Part shown: positions 33,061-44,084 of the stretch, one piece after another
Numbering within the stretch: the first letter of the stretch is position 1
How the letters are laid out: every line of letters begins with the position of its first letter
Assembly: GCA_036873135.1 (NCBI GenBank)
Contig: JAPTYO010000017.1
Coordinates: 3,224,001 to 3,288,000 of the forward strand
Direction: 5' to 3'
Length of the DNA: 64,000 bases
Origin: Clarkia xantiana subsp. parviflora
Taxonomy: Eukaryota; Streptophyta; Magnoliopsida; Myrtales; Onagraceae
The notes under the pieces: generated by a model
The model's input: only the letters and a program-made list of their open reading frames with translations
Told to the model about the DNA's origin: nothing
Databases searched by the model: none
Position numbers and translations under genes: made by a program

Positions 33061-35640
33061 ATGAGTAAGCCCCCTTCTTCTAAAGCTCCCCGTGGCGGTT
33101 TTTCTTCTAGGCCTCCCTTAGTCCGTTACCCCATGAGGATTTTTTTATGGGTAAGCGGTTCCAACATCCAAACTTGAGTCTGGATTATGTTCCCGTGGTG
33201 CCTAACTTTGAGTCGGAGTCAGATACCTATTTGGAGCCCATCCTCGAGGACAAGTTGGCATTCCTGCGTGACCATGTGTTCTTATTTGAGGTTTATTGCG
33301 AGAATCTGTTGAAGAGGAAGGGTTTTCTCTTTCAAATTAAGATGGCAGGGCTAGGCAGTTCAGATAGATCGGCTTACCCCTTTGCAATACCTTGTCGCTA
33401 CACTGGCAGCTCAGTTACCCCGCCTCCAGATGGGATGGTGGTGGTGTATGTTCATCAAATTAAGGTGGGGTTGCGTTTCCCTTACTGCGCTGAGCTTCGA
33501 GATCTTTGTGCATACTATCGAATTTCCCCTCTTAGTCTTGCCCCCTCCGCTATCTGTGCTTGGGTCGGGTTTAGGATGTTATGCCACCACCAGTTCTGGG
33601 CTTAATCCCTCCGTATTTTTCGATGCTTCTATTGCATCCAGCTCGGTGGTGACTTAGGGTTTTATTCTTTGGTGATCTGATACCCTTTGTTGGCTCAAAA
33701 GGGGTTTTCGTGGTTGGGTGAGGCTAGGTGGGACAACAAGCGTCGTTTTTTCCTTGCCTTCGAAAGTGGCAGTGATCATTGGGAGAAATATTACTTCTTC
33801 ATTGAGGATCGGGGTGTTTCTTGGTACTTGGACTCCCCCTATTGATGGACGCACGCCCTACGTTCTCTCAACTTTCCATGTCTGAGATGCAAGCTCTGAA
33901 GCTGATATATATTGGGAACACGATGGCTTCCTTCGAGTCAGTGCATCATATCGCCGAGGAGGAGTTATGCGCTACGGGGATCCGATCGACGCCCCCCATC
34001 TTGCCTTCGGTATGCAAACCTTTGAGTTTTTAATACTTGTGATTTTACTGTTCTACTTTGTAGGTTTGTTTCAATATCGGCCTTCACTATTTCAGTGGGA
34101 CGATGGCGTTGGTGAAGATGCTCCTACGGAGGGGGAAGCTTCGGCTGTCTCCCCCCATCTTTTGCCAGTGGTGGAAGCTCCGACTGCTATTTCCGAGACT
34201 TCTAAGGCTGTGAAACTTTCCTCTGGTATGGTATTTGAGGTGTTTCCTTTTGTTTCTATGATTACTTTGCTTATGTTGCACTTACCTCTCTTTCTTGTTG
34301 GTTTTAGGGATGTCCCCCTATATTTCTGCCGCGCAAATCTTGGCCAAGATCAAGTCGAAGAGATCCAACTTGGAGGTGGAAGCCTCTAACTCTAAAGCCC
34401 CGAAGATAACCTCCTTTGCTTCTCCCTCCAGGTCCACCTCTTGCCATAAAGAGAGGGAGGTTGCTGTTGAGGACGTAGTCGATGGCTCTCCTATCACTCC
34501 GGAGAACAAGGAGGTTTTTGATCATGCCAACGAGTCTCTGTCTCCTCGACCCATCTCTATCCCCCCCCCCCCCCCCCGAGGCTTGCATCCTCCGATGATA
34601 GATCTCCACCGGCAGGTATATGATGGTTTTCCCCTCTTGTAAATATTTATTTCTCGTGTCTTTGTTGTGTCTAACAATTTATTTTTAGGCATGATCAAGA
34701 TTCGTTTGATCTGTCCTGAGGATCTTGTCCGCCCTATCGTTGGTGATGTTAGAGGCAATACCTGGATGCCTTTTCAGACTGCTGACCGTCAGGCCTATGA
34801 TGAATGTTATTATTCCCCATGCAGATCGATCCCTTCCTCCCTCAAAACTTGAAGAAGCCCATCAATTCGTGAAGGGTGCCTTGTCCCAGTTTTCTCCCGT
34901 GAGTGTTCATGTTGGTTTTTACATTATTTTATGAGATTTTTGATCCTGATTCTTCTTTGCGTTTGGTAGGATATATCTTTCGTTGTTAACCTTGGTGAAC
35001 GTCACTCGATAGAGGGATATGTTTCAGATGATGTTGGGGACACTTGAGTCTACTCTTAAGAACATTGAAGAGCATTTGCGTGATGAGGTTGAGGAGCTCA
35101 TGGTGTCGGAGATTACTCTGGCCAGCCGTCTTACTGTTGTTCAGAAGGAGCTTGACGATGTTATTGCCCGCCAGGCGGAAGATGATTTGATAGCTGCTTT
35201 GAGGGGGAAGAATGTTGTCCGGGATGCTCGTGAAGAGGGTAGGTTATTTGGTTTGGAGGAGGGTATACCTCTTGGGGTCGAGAAGGGCAAGGCTATTGGG
35301 GTTCGAAATTTCTTGGCTTCCAAGGAATTCTCTATCCGTGCCGAGAAGCATTGCGAGGGTATTATGGATAGCTTTGGATAGGGTATGGTTAAGAATATTT
35401 TCACTATCAATCCCAATTTTCTGTTTGTTCGGCTTGGCGAGTATGCCATGTTTGCTTCGAGGTACGCTGATTGTCTTGCTATGCGCTTGGTTAAGGCGAA
35501 GTTTACTGCCATGCTGGTTGGTGCTGATAGTTCTTCGAAGACCAAGGTTGTGGCTTCTTCTCGCGGTGTTAAAGGTTTCACTCATTCACAAGCTCCTGCT
35601 AAAGAGGATGATCCCCCCCCCCCTTGTGAAGGGTGGTTTA
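33061..35640 (+). pseudogene. E6 antisense extra gene, multi-exon and decayed
   Basis: This is antisense to the E6 gag and starts at ATG 33061 (MSKPPSSKAPRG). A T-run frameshift at about 33140 leads into the frame 33147-33605, whose MVVVYVHQIKVGLRFPYC and CAYYRISPLSLAPSA correspond to FVSAGQISAGIRFPFC and CNFYKTHPCTFSPHA of the E4 gene. About 33700-33840 corresponds to the YYFFVQNSS block (KYYFFIEDRGVSW). Later exons include 34070-34228 and 34309-34630, with AG and GT junctions, and a coiled-coil exon at 35019-35381 with EEGRLFGLEEGIPLG, like the Gly-Arg-Glu repeats of E4. A final block extends to about 35640. Family PF04195-like; function unknown. Confidence 0.65.
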
Positions 35641-36041
35641 GATTATACCCCTTATTGATGACTGCTATTTGCCTTCCTTGTTGTTTGTTTGAGTTTTCCT
35701 CTCACTTGTTTTGGAAAGGTTCTTGTTTAGAGTTGATGTCTTTTCTTTATGATCAGATACTTATGTTTGGCTTTCCTTTTTTGTCGTGCTCTTCTCTGTG
35801 GAGCTTTTGTATGTGTGGACGGCTTGGTGTGTTTTTAGTACACCTTTTGTTATCAGTATGATGCTTTGTTAGGATGGCCTATTTCTTTTAGGGCTTATGT
35901 TCCTTTGTATTTTCGCTTGTGAGGGGACCTGACGAGTTTTATTTCCTCTTATTGAAGGTTAGGTTGCTTATGGTTGCAAGGCTTACGTCCATTTCCTTTA
36001 TATTGCTGGGGTGGCCATGTGGGGCTTATGACCCCTTATCA
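35641..36041. other. E6 spacer without a gene
   Basis: T-rich DNA on the plus strand between the antisense gene and the 37-bp array. No supportable coding sequence. Confidence 0.4.
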
Positions 36042-36935
36042 AGGTTGGAAGGGTTGTCCTTATGGGTTTTCCTCTTTTTGGTTGGAAGGGTTGTCCTTAT
36101 GGATCTTCCCCTTTTCAGTTGTAAGGGTTGTCCTTATGGTTCTTCCCCTTTTCGGTTGGAAGGGCTGTCCTTATGGATCTTCCCCTTTTCGGTTGTAAGG
36201 GTTGTCCTTATGGATCTTCCCCTATTCGGTTGGAAGGGTTGTCCTTATGGATCTTCCCTTTTTTCGGTTGTAATGCTTGTTCTTATGGATCTTCCCCTTT
36301 TCGGTTGTAAGGGTTGTCCTTATGTATCTTCCCATTTTTGATTGGAAGGGTTGTCCTTATGGATCTTCCCCTTTTCGATTGGAAGTGTTGTCCTTATGGA
36401 TCTTCCCCTCTTTATATGAGAGGGTTGTCCTTATGGATCTTCCCTTTTTCGGTTGGAAGAGTTGTCCTTGTAGATCTTCCCCTCTTCATATGGGAGGGTT
36501 GTCCTTATGGATCTTCCCATTTTTGGTTGGAAGGGTTGCTCTTATGGATCTTCCCCTTTTCATATGAAAGGCTTGTCCTTATGGATCTTCCCCTTTTCGT
36601 TGGAAGGGTTGTCCTTATGGATCTTCCCCTCTTCATATGAGAGGGTTGTCCTTACGGATCTTCCCCTTTTCGGTTGGAAGGGTTGTCCTTATGGATCTCG
36701 CTTTCATCATATGAGAGGGTTGTCCTTATGAATCTTCCCATTTTCGGTTGGAAGGGTTGTCCTTATGGATCTTCCCCTCTTCATATGAGAGGGTTGTCCT
36801 TATGGATCTTCCCCTTTTCGGTTGTAAGGGTTGTCCTTATGGATCTTCCCCTCTTCATATGAGAGGGTTGTCCTTATGGATCTTCCCTTTTTTGGTTGGA
36901 AGGGTTGTCCTTAAGGATCTTCCCCTTTTCGTTTG
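36042..36935 (+). repeat. 37-bp tandem array in E6, about 24 copies
   Basis: The unit on the plus strand is AAGGGTTGTCCTTATGGATC followed by TTCCCCTTTTCGGTTGG, with a CATATGAGA variant ending. Because 37 leaves remainder 1 when divided by 3 and most units lack stops, all three plus frames stay open for long stretches. The many Trp/Phe/Leu-rich ORFs here are therefore artefacts. Confidence 0.93.
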
Positions 36936-38285
36936 GTGGGGGAAGGTAGTCCTCCATCTTTTCCTTTCCTTTTCCCTTTCCAGTGTACCTTGGCTGGTTG
37001 ATATCAGTTGTGGGGGTTTCATGTCCCTTTTTTTGATTAGATTGCGCATGCTCCAAATCGATATATGCCTTGACTCTTTCTGCCAGCTCCTCGAGAGATT
37101 TAATTGGAAGCACCTCCACATTTTCCGCCAGTGGTGCCCCCGGCATCCTAGATTCCTTATAAAAGCGCGCACTATCTCCCCTTCCGAGAGGTCTGTCGCT
37201 ATGTCGGAGATGTTATGGTTGTATCTTGTGTAGTAGCTTGCCAGGGATTCATCATATCCTTACTTTATATCGTCCAAAGCTGAGTCACCCTTCAGGAGCT
37301 GTCTCTCCACCGGGTATATTTGGATGAACTTGTCCTTCAAATCTGCCCATGAGGCAATTGATGCCTGGGGTAAGATGAAAAACCAGTATGAAATGATCCC
37401 CGCGAGTGTTGAGGGGAATAGCATTGCATAGTGATCTTCGACCGCGGTTTTTCCTAGGATGGATGATTCATGCTTTTGAATGTGTTGTGTTGGATCCCCT
37501 TTCCCAACATAGTCAGGAATTTGACGTGCTGTCACATTCGGTGGGACCATTACATTGATAAGCTCTTCTGTAAAAGAATGTGAGGCTCTATCGCTTAGTT
37601 TGTGCATCACTCTTCCCTTTGAGTCATTTATCTTATTGGCTATTAGCTCATCTATCTCCTTCTTCGTAAGGGTCATTGCTGCTATATTCTGTTGCCTTCC
37701 ATTCTGGGGTCCAGCATACCCTTGGTCATTATGTTGTCCAACAAACCCTTGGCCATTCTGGGGTCTGAGATATCCTTGGCCGTTATGGGGTCCGGCGTAC
37801 CCTTGGAAATTGTTCGCCTGGTTGTTGGCGTTCCTCTGTTGATGGTATCCCCTTTCTTGGTATTGATGATTGTAGGAATGGGTATAAGACTGTTGGTGTC
37901 CCCCCCCATTGATCTTGGAGGTGATACCTGGAACCTTGGTTGTTCCTGCCTTAGGTTCGCTCTCAGACACTCCCTTCTATCTAGCATCTCCTCCATGGCT
38001 GCCATTAGTTCGAGCATGATGTTGTATGTCTGAGGGTTTGTTCTTCCTTGTTGTGGTGGCTGGGGTTGTGGTTGGTTCACTGTTGGCTCTAGGTGGGCGT
38101 TTGTTGAGAAATTTTGTTCCTTAGGGAGTCGATGTTCCTCATTTCTCACCTCTTCCTGTCCTCTTTCCATGGTTGCCTGTTGGCTTACCACTGGGGCTTG
38201 CCTGCTCCCCCTATAGGTTCTTGTCTGCCTCCTCCTTTAGGCACCTGTTTGCTCGTCCCCCGACTTTTTTTCTATTTGTTGCCAT
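36936..38285 (-). pseudogene. E6 gag, broken
   Basis: It is read on the minus strand from ATG 38285 (MATNRKKVGGRANR), close to the primer site, as in the other elements. The block at 38191-37910 includes LELMAAMEEMLDRRE, matching the MPMFLAAMEALLDKRE region of E1. At a G run (about 37901-37908) the frame shifts to a Gln/Gly/Tyr-rich stretch (GYAGPHNGQGY repeats), then to the gag core (DYVGKGDPTQHIQKHE, SYWFFILPQASIASWADLKD). A TAA stop lies at 37260-37262. The following block to about 36930 contains NVEVLPIKSLEELAERVKAY and a Lys/Gly tail. A stop at about 38213 also interrupts the N-terminus. No zinc knuckle is evident. Confidence 0.8.
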
Positions 38286-38323
38286 CGAGCACATATAGTA
38301 GGCTACTTGCTTTTCTTTCGAAT

Positions 38324-38340
38324 CCAGCGGACAGCGCCAA
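38324..38340 (-). other. Primer-binding site of E6
   Basis: Minus strand: TTGGCGCTGTCCGCTGG, next to the LTR end at 38341. It is close to the TTGGCGCCGTCTGTGGG of the other Tat elements. Confidence 0.8.
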
Positions 38341-39085
38341 TGTTTACACACGAGTTCCCTTCGTGGGCTTCTCCTTCGTGTATTCCCGCTTCTTGGGCTT
38401 CTCCTTCTAGTGTTCCCGCTTCTTGGGCTTCTCCTTCTAGTATTCCTAACTTCGTGGGCTTCTTTCTTCTTGTATACCTGCAAATGGGCACCGTGGAGGG
38501 GATTCCCGGTAAGCCCACTTCGATGCTTAAGTAAGTATAAGCTTTAGAGAGAGGAAATGAGCTTAGAGAGAGAGTGATGAATTACCTTCAAACGAGGAGA
38601 GGAGGTCTCTATTTATAGAGTTCCTATTGGACCACCCCGGTTCCAGTGATTTCCTGGTCCGGTTATGGCAGTTTCGTAATATAAGTTGGTCATGACCGTA
38701 ACGGTTTGACCGTAGATAAGCTTGATACGGCTAAGTGTTGGTAAATGGCCTACAAGGGCGAGCCCCGAGCGGAATACCGTCAGGAGATAGAGGTCAGGGA
38801 GAGGGGAACTCGCCCGGACGTAAGGGGGTACCCGGGTGGGTACCCCTAGTCCCTTGCTCGGGTTACCCGAGCAAAGGTTCGGTAACCCGAGCAAGGATGC
38901 CTTGCTGGGGTTACCCCCGAGTGGTCTTTCAACTCAGGGCCTTCCAGAGTGGTTTTCGCCACTCGAGGTGTTTTTTGGGCCTACGTTTTGGGCTCCGGGT
39001 GTCCGTTTTCTAAATTTCGAATTATAATCGAATCATGGCCCATTTATCGGGTCCAATTCATAATAGCTTGGGCGTATATCCAACA
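38341..39085 (-). repeat. 5' LTR of E6
   Basis: This is the 745-bp partner of 30788-31499 and has the same ends. The duplication GATTG follows at 39086. Confidence 0.93.
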
Positions 39086-40182
39086 GATTGTGTAGGATTT
39101 AGAAGGCTTGTAATGTGACAGTAACATTTTTGGATTTGAAGTAAGATTTAAATAAAATAATTTCTATATGAGTTTATGATATTTACGACGTTATAATGAT
39201 AAAATTACATCGGATGTACGGTTTATAAACTAGTAGTTGAAGCGTAAAACCTCCTAATAAAATATGTCGAATGTGGACCTTGCCACGTCACATGGTCACG
39301 GCCGTCTTGATGGAAGGGAAACCTTAGTCTAATTAAGACTGGCTAAGAGCCATGATATTTCGAAAGAGAAACCTGGTTATGCAAAACGATCATTGGCAGT
39401 ACACGACATGATCAAAGTTTTGCAGATCACCGTGACAAACTCCGTTCGTCTACTACCACATTCTGGGCTATATGAGAATCTACGACAGCATATGACATTC
39501 TCACTCCTGATATAAAATAAATTCAAGTTATGTTGTCGATGCACACTTCATACTGCGCGTGCCATGTTCGACAACGGGGTCAGACTCGGTTGTGTTAGAC
39601 GGAATCTTCCAAGATTTTGAAGGACACAAACTTCTTCTCCTTGAGCGTGTGACTGATCCCGGGTGCTAAATGAAGCAACACCTGAAGTACCCTTACCTCT
39701 CAGAGCTCGTGTCCAAGGCTGGGCTCAATGTTCCCTCCTAGGCGTACGAGTGTAGTGCCCGAAAAAAAAAGGCAAGTGACCACGTTTTGGGAATCGGTTG
39801 AGTTTGACTAAGGATAAAGCAATGGAGATGGTCATGCACATCAGTAATTCTTCAACTCTTGTATTCACTAGGTGGCCACCAGCCGGATATTAGTTGAATG
39901 TTATGAATACTTGTATAATGCCTTGAAAAGTATTCCTTAAGGGAAACTAGGCAATAGGAGAATAACAGTTAACCAGGGGTACAAGACGGCACATAGAAGA
40001 AACAAGTTGGGAATCAACGTTCCGCGGATGCTAAAACACTCTTAACCGATGAGTAGCGCAAAGTCTGTTGTGTCTGACGGTCGTATGAACAATACAGGAA
40101 CTGGATTGGATCAATGAATAAATATTTATGTGTTAGACAACAACATATTAATAGGCACCCTCCTATTCCGGTGAGTGGGAGC
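39086..40182 (+). mobile_element. E7 3' untranslated region, no gene seen
   Basis: This continues the copia element after the E6 insertion. No ORF is supportable. The purine-rich GGTGAGTGGGAGC at 40170-40182 is the probable polypurine tract before the E7 3' LTR. Confidence 0.5.
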
Positions 40183-40683
40183 TGTTGACATTTAGAGTAA
40201 ATGGGCCGCCGTAATAGGAGCCCATTAATATAAGCCCAACATGCTAAGTCTAATTTAGGGTATGACACATAGGGAATTCCGGGACAGGCCGAAATCCTCA
40301 TGGGCCATGCGCGACCCAAAAAGGGCCGGCCCAATAAGACACAAGGTTCAGCCGAATATGGTGACAAACCCAACAAGAGTTATATTAGGTGGCCCTTTCC
40401 GGAGATCCATCCACCAACTCTTGTTGTGTTTGTCACCATATTCGGCTGAACCTTGTGTCTAATTGGGTCGGCCCTTTTTAGGTCGCGCATGGCCCATGGG
40501 GATTTCGGCCTGTCCTGAAATCCCCTATGTGTCATACCCCAAATTAGACTTAGCATGTTGGGTTTATATTAATGGGCTTCTATTACGGCGGCTCATTTAC
40601 TCTTAATGTCAACAGCTGTCACTCGCCGGAATAGGAGGGTGCCTATTAATATGTTGTTGTCCAACACATAAATATTTATTCAT
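40114..40683. repeat. 570-bp inverted repeat around the E7 3' LTR start
   Basis: The left arm 40114-40381 and right arm 40416-40683 are reverse complements over 268 bp with about 17 mismatches (roughly 94 percent) around a 34-bp centre. Each arm holds about 69 bp of E7 interior including the polypurine tract, then about 199 bp of copia LTR beginning TGTTGACATT. No full 3' LTR is present. Confidence 0.92.
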
Positions 40684-40794
40684 CTCTTGCCAAGCTGAAA
40701 ACCCTAAGAAAGGTTTTTCGATTATGAGATCGAAATTGGAATCCTTCTCTCGCCAGAATCGAATATCCATCTCGCAGGAAATGACGAAGTACAG
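40684..40794. other. Short unassigned flank left of E4
   Basis: 111 bp between the inverted repeat and E4. It may be copia sequence. TACAG (40790-40794) is the presumed E4 target site; its partner would lie outside the window. Confidence 0.4.
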
Positions 40795-41556
40795 TGATGG
40801 GTTTCGATGTAATCGTTAGCCCCGTTAACAGCCAATGGACGGCGAGTAGGTCAAGTGGGCCTCGTGAAAAGCCTGGAAGGCCTAGAGGCCCAGTACGAAG
40901 GGTCCCGACTTTAGCGGTCCCGATGTATGAGCTGAATGCTCCCGACAAGAAACCTCTGAGTAGGCCCCGATATGCCTTAGTAAAGGCCCCGATGATAAAA
41001 GCCCCGCAGAGGCTGCACCTGTCTCGTGAGACAAAGGGTCCTGGGTGGTGATCTAGAATAAGATAACTCTGGAGTCCCCGACGGGAGTCGAGATTCGTGA
41101 TCAGAGGATAAGACCGAGAAACCCGCCTACTAGATAGAGTAGTGGGACGACGGTTAAAGATATAGATAAACTTCCCCGAGATACGCAGGGCGTGCCCGAG
41201 ATACGCAGAGTATGGGTAAGATACGCGGAGCGTGGGGCGAAATCTACGGAATCCCGAACGAGATATACGGAATCGTGACGAGATATGCGGAATCGTGGGT
41301 AAAACTGCCAGGCGCAGTAACAGGTAACTGAGTAACTTCCCCTCCTATATAAAGGAGGAAGTTACTCAGAAAACAGAGATTCTCTAATACGAACTTAGAC
41401 TATTGCTTACCACCCCATTGATCACATACTCATTTAAGCATCGAAGAGGGATTCTGGGTCACCACCCAGGTCATCCCCTTTTTGCAGGATTACGCGGAGC
41501 CCAGGAGTCCAAGCTTTCCGTCAAGGACGTAACGGAGCTTCGCCCGTGATCCAACA
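40795..41556 (+). repeat. 5' LTR of E4
   Basis: It begins TGATGGGTTTCGATG and ends GATCCAACA. At 762 bp it is longer than the E1 LTRs because the 20-bp array (41177-41299) has six units. The TATA box TATATAAA is near 41345. Confidence 0.93.
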
Positions 41557-41574
41557 TTGGCGCCGTCTGTGGGA
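41557..41574 (+). other. Primer-binding site of E4
   Basis: TTGGCGCCGTCTGTGGGA directly after the LTR. Confidence 0.8.
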
Positions 41575-41610
41575 AACTAACAAAAAGCCAAAATAGTTTC
41601 TACCAGATCA

Positions 41611-42356
41611 ATGGCCGGTGGTGGCAAGAAGAAGCAAGTTCAGGCCGGTAGTTCTCGCCCCGCTGGAACTGTAAATTCCCCGTTGCCGGAACATGTTGCT
41701 GAACAAGGTGAGTACCCTGCTGTTTCTCAGACAGGGGGGCACGGTGATGAGGAGGTCTCAGTCCGAGACACGACGCTGAACAGGCAAGAAATCCCGCGAT
41801 GGGAGGTGGATGCTCCCCCAAACCCGGTGGGGCACAGAGAGGAGGTCCCGCGAAGGGAGGTAGGCTCTTCTTCAAACTCGGAGTTGGCCAAGGCGGTAGC
41901 AGATGCTATGCCTATGTTCTTGGTAGCCATGGAGGCTCTGTTAGACAAGAGAGAGGCCGCCAGGAGGGCGGAGGAGTTGCCTCCGCGAGAAGAGCTGCCT
42001 CCACCCCCTCCGAGGGTGGTTCCAGAAGAACAGGAGGTTCAGCCCAGGAATAGGGGTAAGGAACCCGCGCACTTGGAGAAGTTCGTGGTCGACGGCCCGG
42101 GATCAGTGCAAAACAGGACCATTCCCCTGAATGGCCCCATCACCCCCTATCAGGTGGTGAAGATCGCCAGCATCTGCATGGGCGATCAGAAGCAGATGAC
42201 ATCGGAGTTGAGGGATCGATCCAGCCATCCTTTCGTTCCGCGGCTGCTAGATACTGTCGCCCCGCCAGGGCTAGGCATTCCGACCATCAAGGAGTACGAT
42301 GGTGAAGGAGACCCGGTCCGCCATGTTCAGAGACATGTCCAGTCTTGCATGGGAAG
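41611..42356 (+). pseudogene. E4 gag, N-terminal half (interrupted by E3)
   Basis: An open frame from ATG 41611 (MAGGGKKKQVQAG) to the E3 insertion. It contains the low-complexity N-terminus, MPMFLVAMEALLDKREAARR, TIPLNGPITPYQVVKI and TIKEYDGEGDPVRHVQ. Unlike E1 there is no early stop. The coding sequence resumes at 52148, after the second copy of GGAAG; discounting E3 and one duplication the reading frame is preserved. Confidence 0.93.
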
Positions 42357-42959
42357 TGATGGATATACGCCCAATTTGAACCCATTGACTTCCGAATCGT
42401 TGTATTTTTATCATCCCATTAATGATTGTAAATCGAAACTTCAACCCGAACACTTCGCGAGAACACCAACGGCTCGGACGAGACCGAAGCGCTCGTCCGG
42501 CCGAGTCAAACTAACCTAGGTGAGGTTGGGTGGCCACACCCGACCTCCCCTAGGGGAGATCGGGTCAGCCAACCCGATCTCCCCTAGGGGGGATGGGGTT
42601 GGCCAACCCCATCCTCCCTAGGAGGGGTTGGGTGTCCTCACCCAACCCCTACCCTTGGGGGTCGGATTTCCCTCCCCCCAAGAGCCCCGGCACCACCCTT
42701 GGACTCCCATACTCGGTTCATTCCGCCTACCTTCTCCGTATCCTAAGGTCTTAATTACGTGTTTAAAGGTTAATTAACTGTGTTTAAAGGTTAACGATGT
42801 CATTAAGCTACCTTAATGAAACCGTTGCCTATAAATACCCCACCTCCATTATTCATTGGGAAATCTGGGCAAGTGGCACAATTTTGCTCTGACATCTCTC
42901 TAGCTTTATCTCTCTAAAACCGTACTGACTTAGGCATCGGAGAGGGTTCATCAGGCACC

Positions 42960-42992
<33 letters not shown>

Positions 42993-43317
42993 TGTGCCTG
43001 GTATTGCCCCTCTTGCAGGGTGGCAAGGAGAAGAGAGCCAAGGAAGCAGAAGAGCATAGAGCAGTAGGACAAGCCCCAGGGGTAAGAAGTACAAGCCTCA
43101 GGAGGTCAGAAGGAGAGAAGGAAAGGAGATCAGAAGGAGAGGAGGAAAGGAGGTCAGAGGGAGAGAAGAGAAGGACATATATCAGAACAACTACCCCAAG
43201 GGAGCAGAAGGGCATGTATCAGAACGACTAGTCCTAGGAACACTGAACCCGACATTTCATTAGTGGGAGATAAATTCTAGATTGACGACCCGTTGACCTA
43301 GACTTTATAACCTAACA
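42357..43317 (+). repeat. 5' LTR of E3
   Basis: It runs from TGATGGATATACGCCCAA to CCTAACA and is 961 bp long. It has four 34-bp palindromic units (42515-42650), a TATA box near 42830 and a C run of about 30 (42960-42990). Confidence 0.95.
42515..42650. repeat. 34-bp palindromic unit array, 4 copies
   Basis: Exactly 136 bp, four units beginning CCTAGG. The other LTR of the same element has eight. Confidence 0.93.
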
Positions 43318-43335
43318 CTTGGCGCCGTCTGTGGG
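43318..43335 (+). other. Primer-binding site of E3
   Basis: CTTGGCGCCGTCTGTGGG after the LTR, as in E2. Confidence 0.8.
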
Positions 43336-43368
43336 CTTCGAACAGAAAGCCTGGCAATAACAAGAGCG

Positions 43369-44084
43369 ATGACGAACAGCTTAGTATCTAGGCATCGCCG
43401 CCCACCTGGGGGCAATAGGCGAGGGAGACAGCCTATACCTCCAGCAAGGCAGCCTAACCCAGAGAAACAGCCTGCACACCAGAGCCTCAGGTAGCCCCAC
43501 AGGCACCCCAGCCTAACAAGCAGGGAGGAGGCTTCCACAGCTCCAACTCCATTGACTAGGAAGCCACAGGGACAGGGGGGCAACAAGGAGTGCCATCCCA
43601 ATACACGGCACCTCCACAGGGATACCATTACGAGGCACAACCTCAAGGGTACCCATATGGAATACTAACTCAAAGGAACGACAATCGTACCCACACAACC
43701 AACACAAGGCCGGCATACACACAGGGAGCACATACAGTGACTCCAGGGCTGATGAGTGCCTCGGACGAGCTACTAGCTTACAGAGAGACCCTAAGGAATA
43801 GGCAGGAAAGGCAACACCGACAGGAAGTAGAAGAAGCTCATGAAGAGGAGCAAATCCCAACGGAAGAACGCCACTCGCACCCTCGAACAGGGCAGCGAGG
43901 AGAACAAAGGAGAGACAACCAAAGGCCACCCTCAGGGGGAAGGCAGCAGTCTGTGCCTCCAAGGCAGCAACAGACACAACAGGATGCCAGGGCATACACC
44001 CCTCTGGGGGCAGATAGGCAGTCAAGACCTCCAAGGAGGTATGAATTCAACAAAGTACCCCAACAGGGACATACACCGCACTAA
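43369..44084 (+). pseudogene. E3 gag N-terminal part, broken
   Basis: It starts at ATG 43369 (MTNSLVSRHRRPPGG), in the position expected for gag, with a stop at about 43492. A second frame, 43590-44084, is Pro/Gln/Arg-rich with SDELLAYRETLRNRQERQ and EEEQIPTEERHSHPR. It probably represents the gag N-terminus of the family, the part E2 lacks. No gag core domain or zinc knuckle is recognised. Moderately sure from position, unsure of exact frame structure. Confidence 0.5.

Larger units (their letters stand above)
30788..39085 (-). mobile_element. E6: pol-less Tat-type element with gag and antisense gene
   Basis: This 8.3-kb element is inserted in minus orientation, with duplication GATTG at 30783-30787 and 39086-39090. 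Its 5' LTR is 38341-39085 and its 3' LTR 30788-31499. Read on the minus strand the order is LTR, primer site, gag, 37-bp tandem array, antisense gene, polypurine tract, LTR. No protease, RT, RNase H or integrase is present. LTR start and polypurine tract match E2 and E3, which suggests mobilisation by enzymes of that family. Confidence 0.92.

Noticed and set aside
35919..36862. Several overlapping forward ORFs rich in Trp, Phe and Leu that look like membrane proteins
   Set aside because: They are the three-frame translation of the 37-bp tandem array and carry no independent coding signal.
43004..43231. Lys/Glu/Arg-rich ORF repeated at 43004 and 51829
   Set aside because: It lies within the U5 part of the E3 LTRs and is a translated purine-rich repeat.
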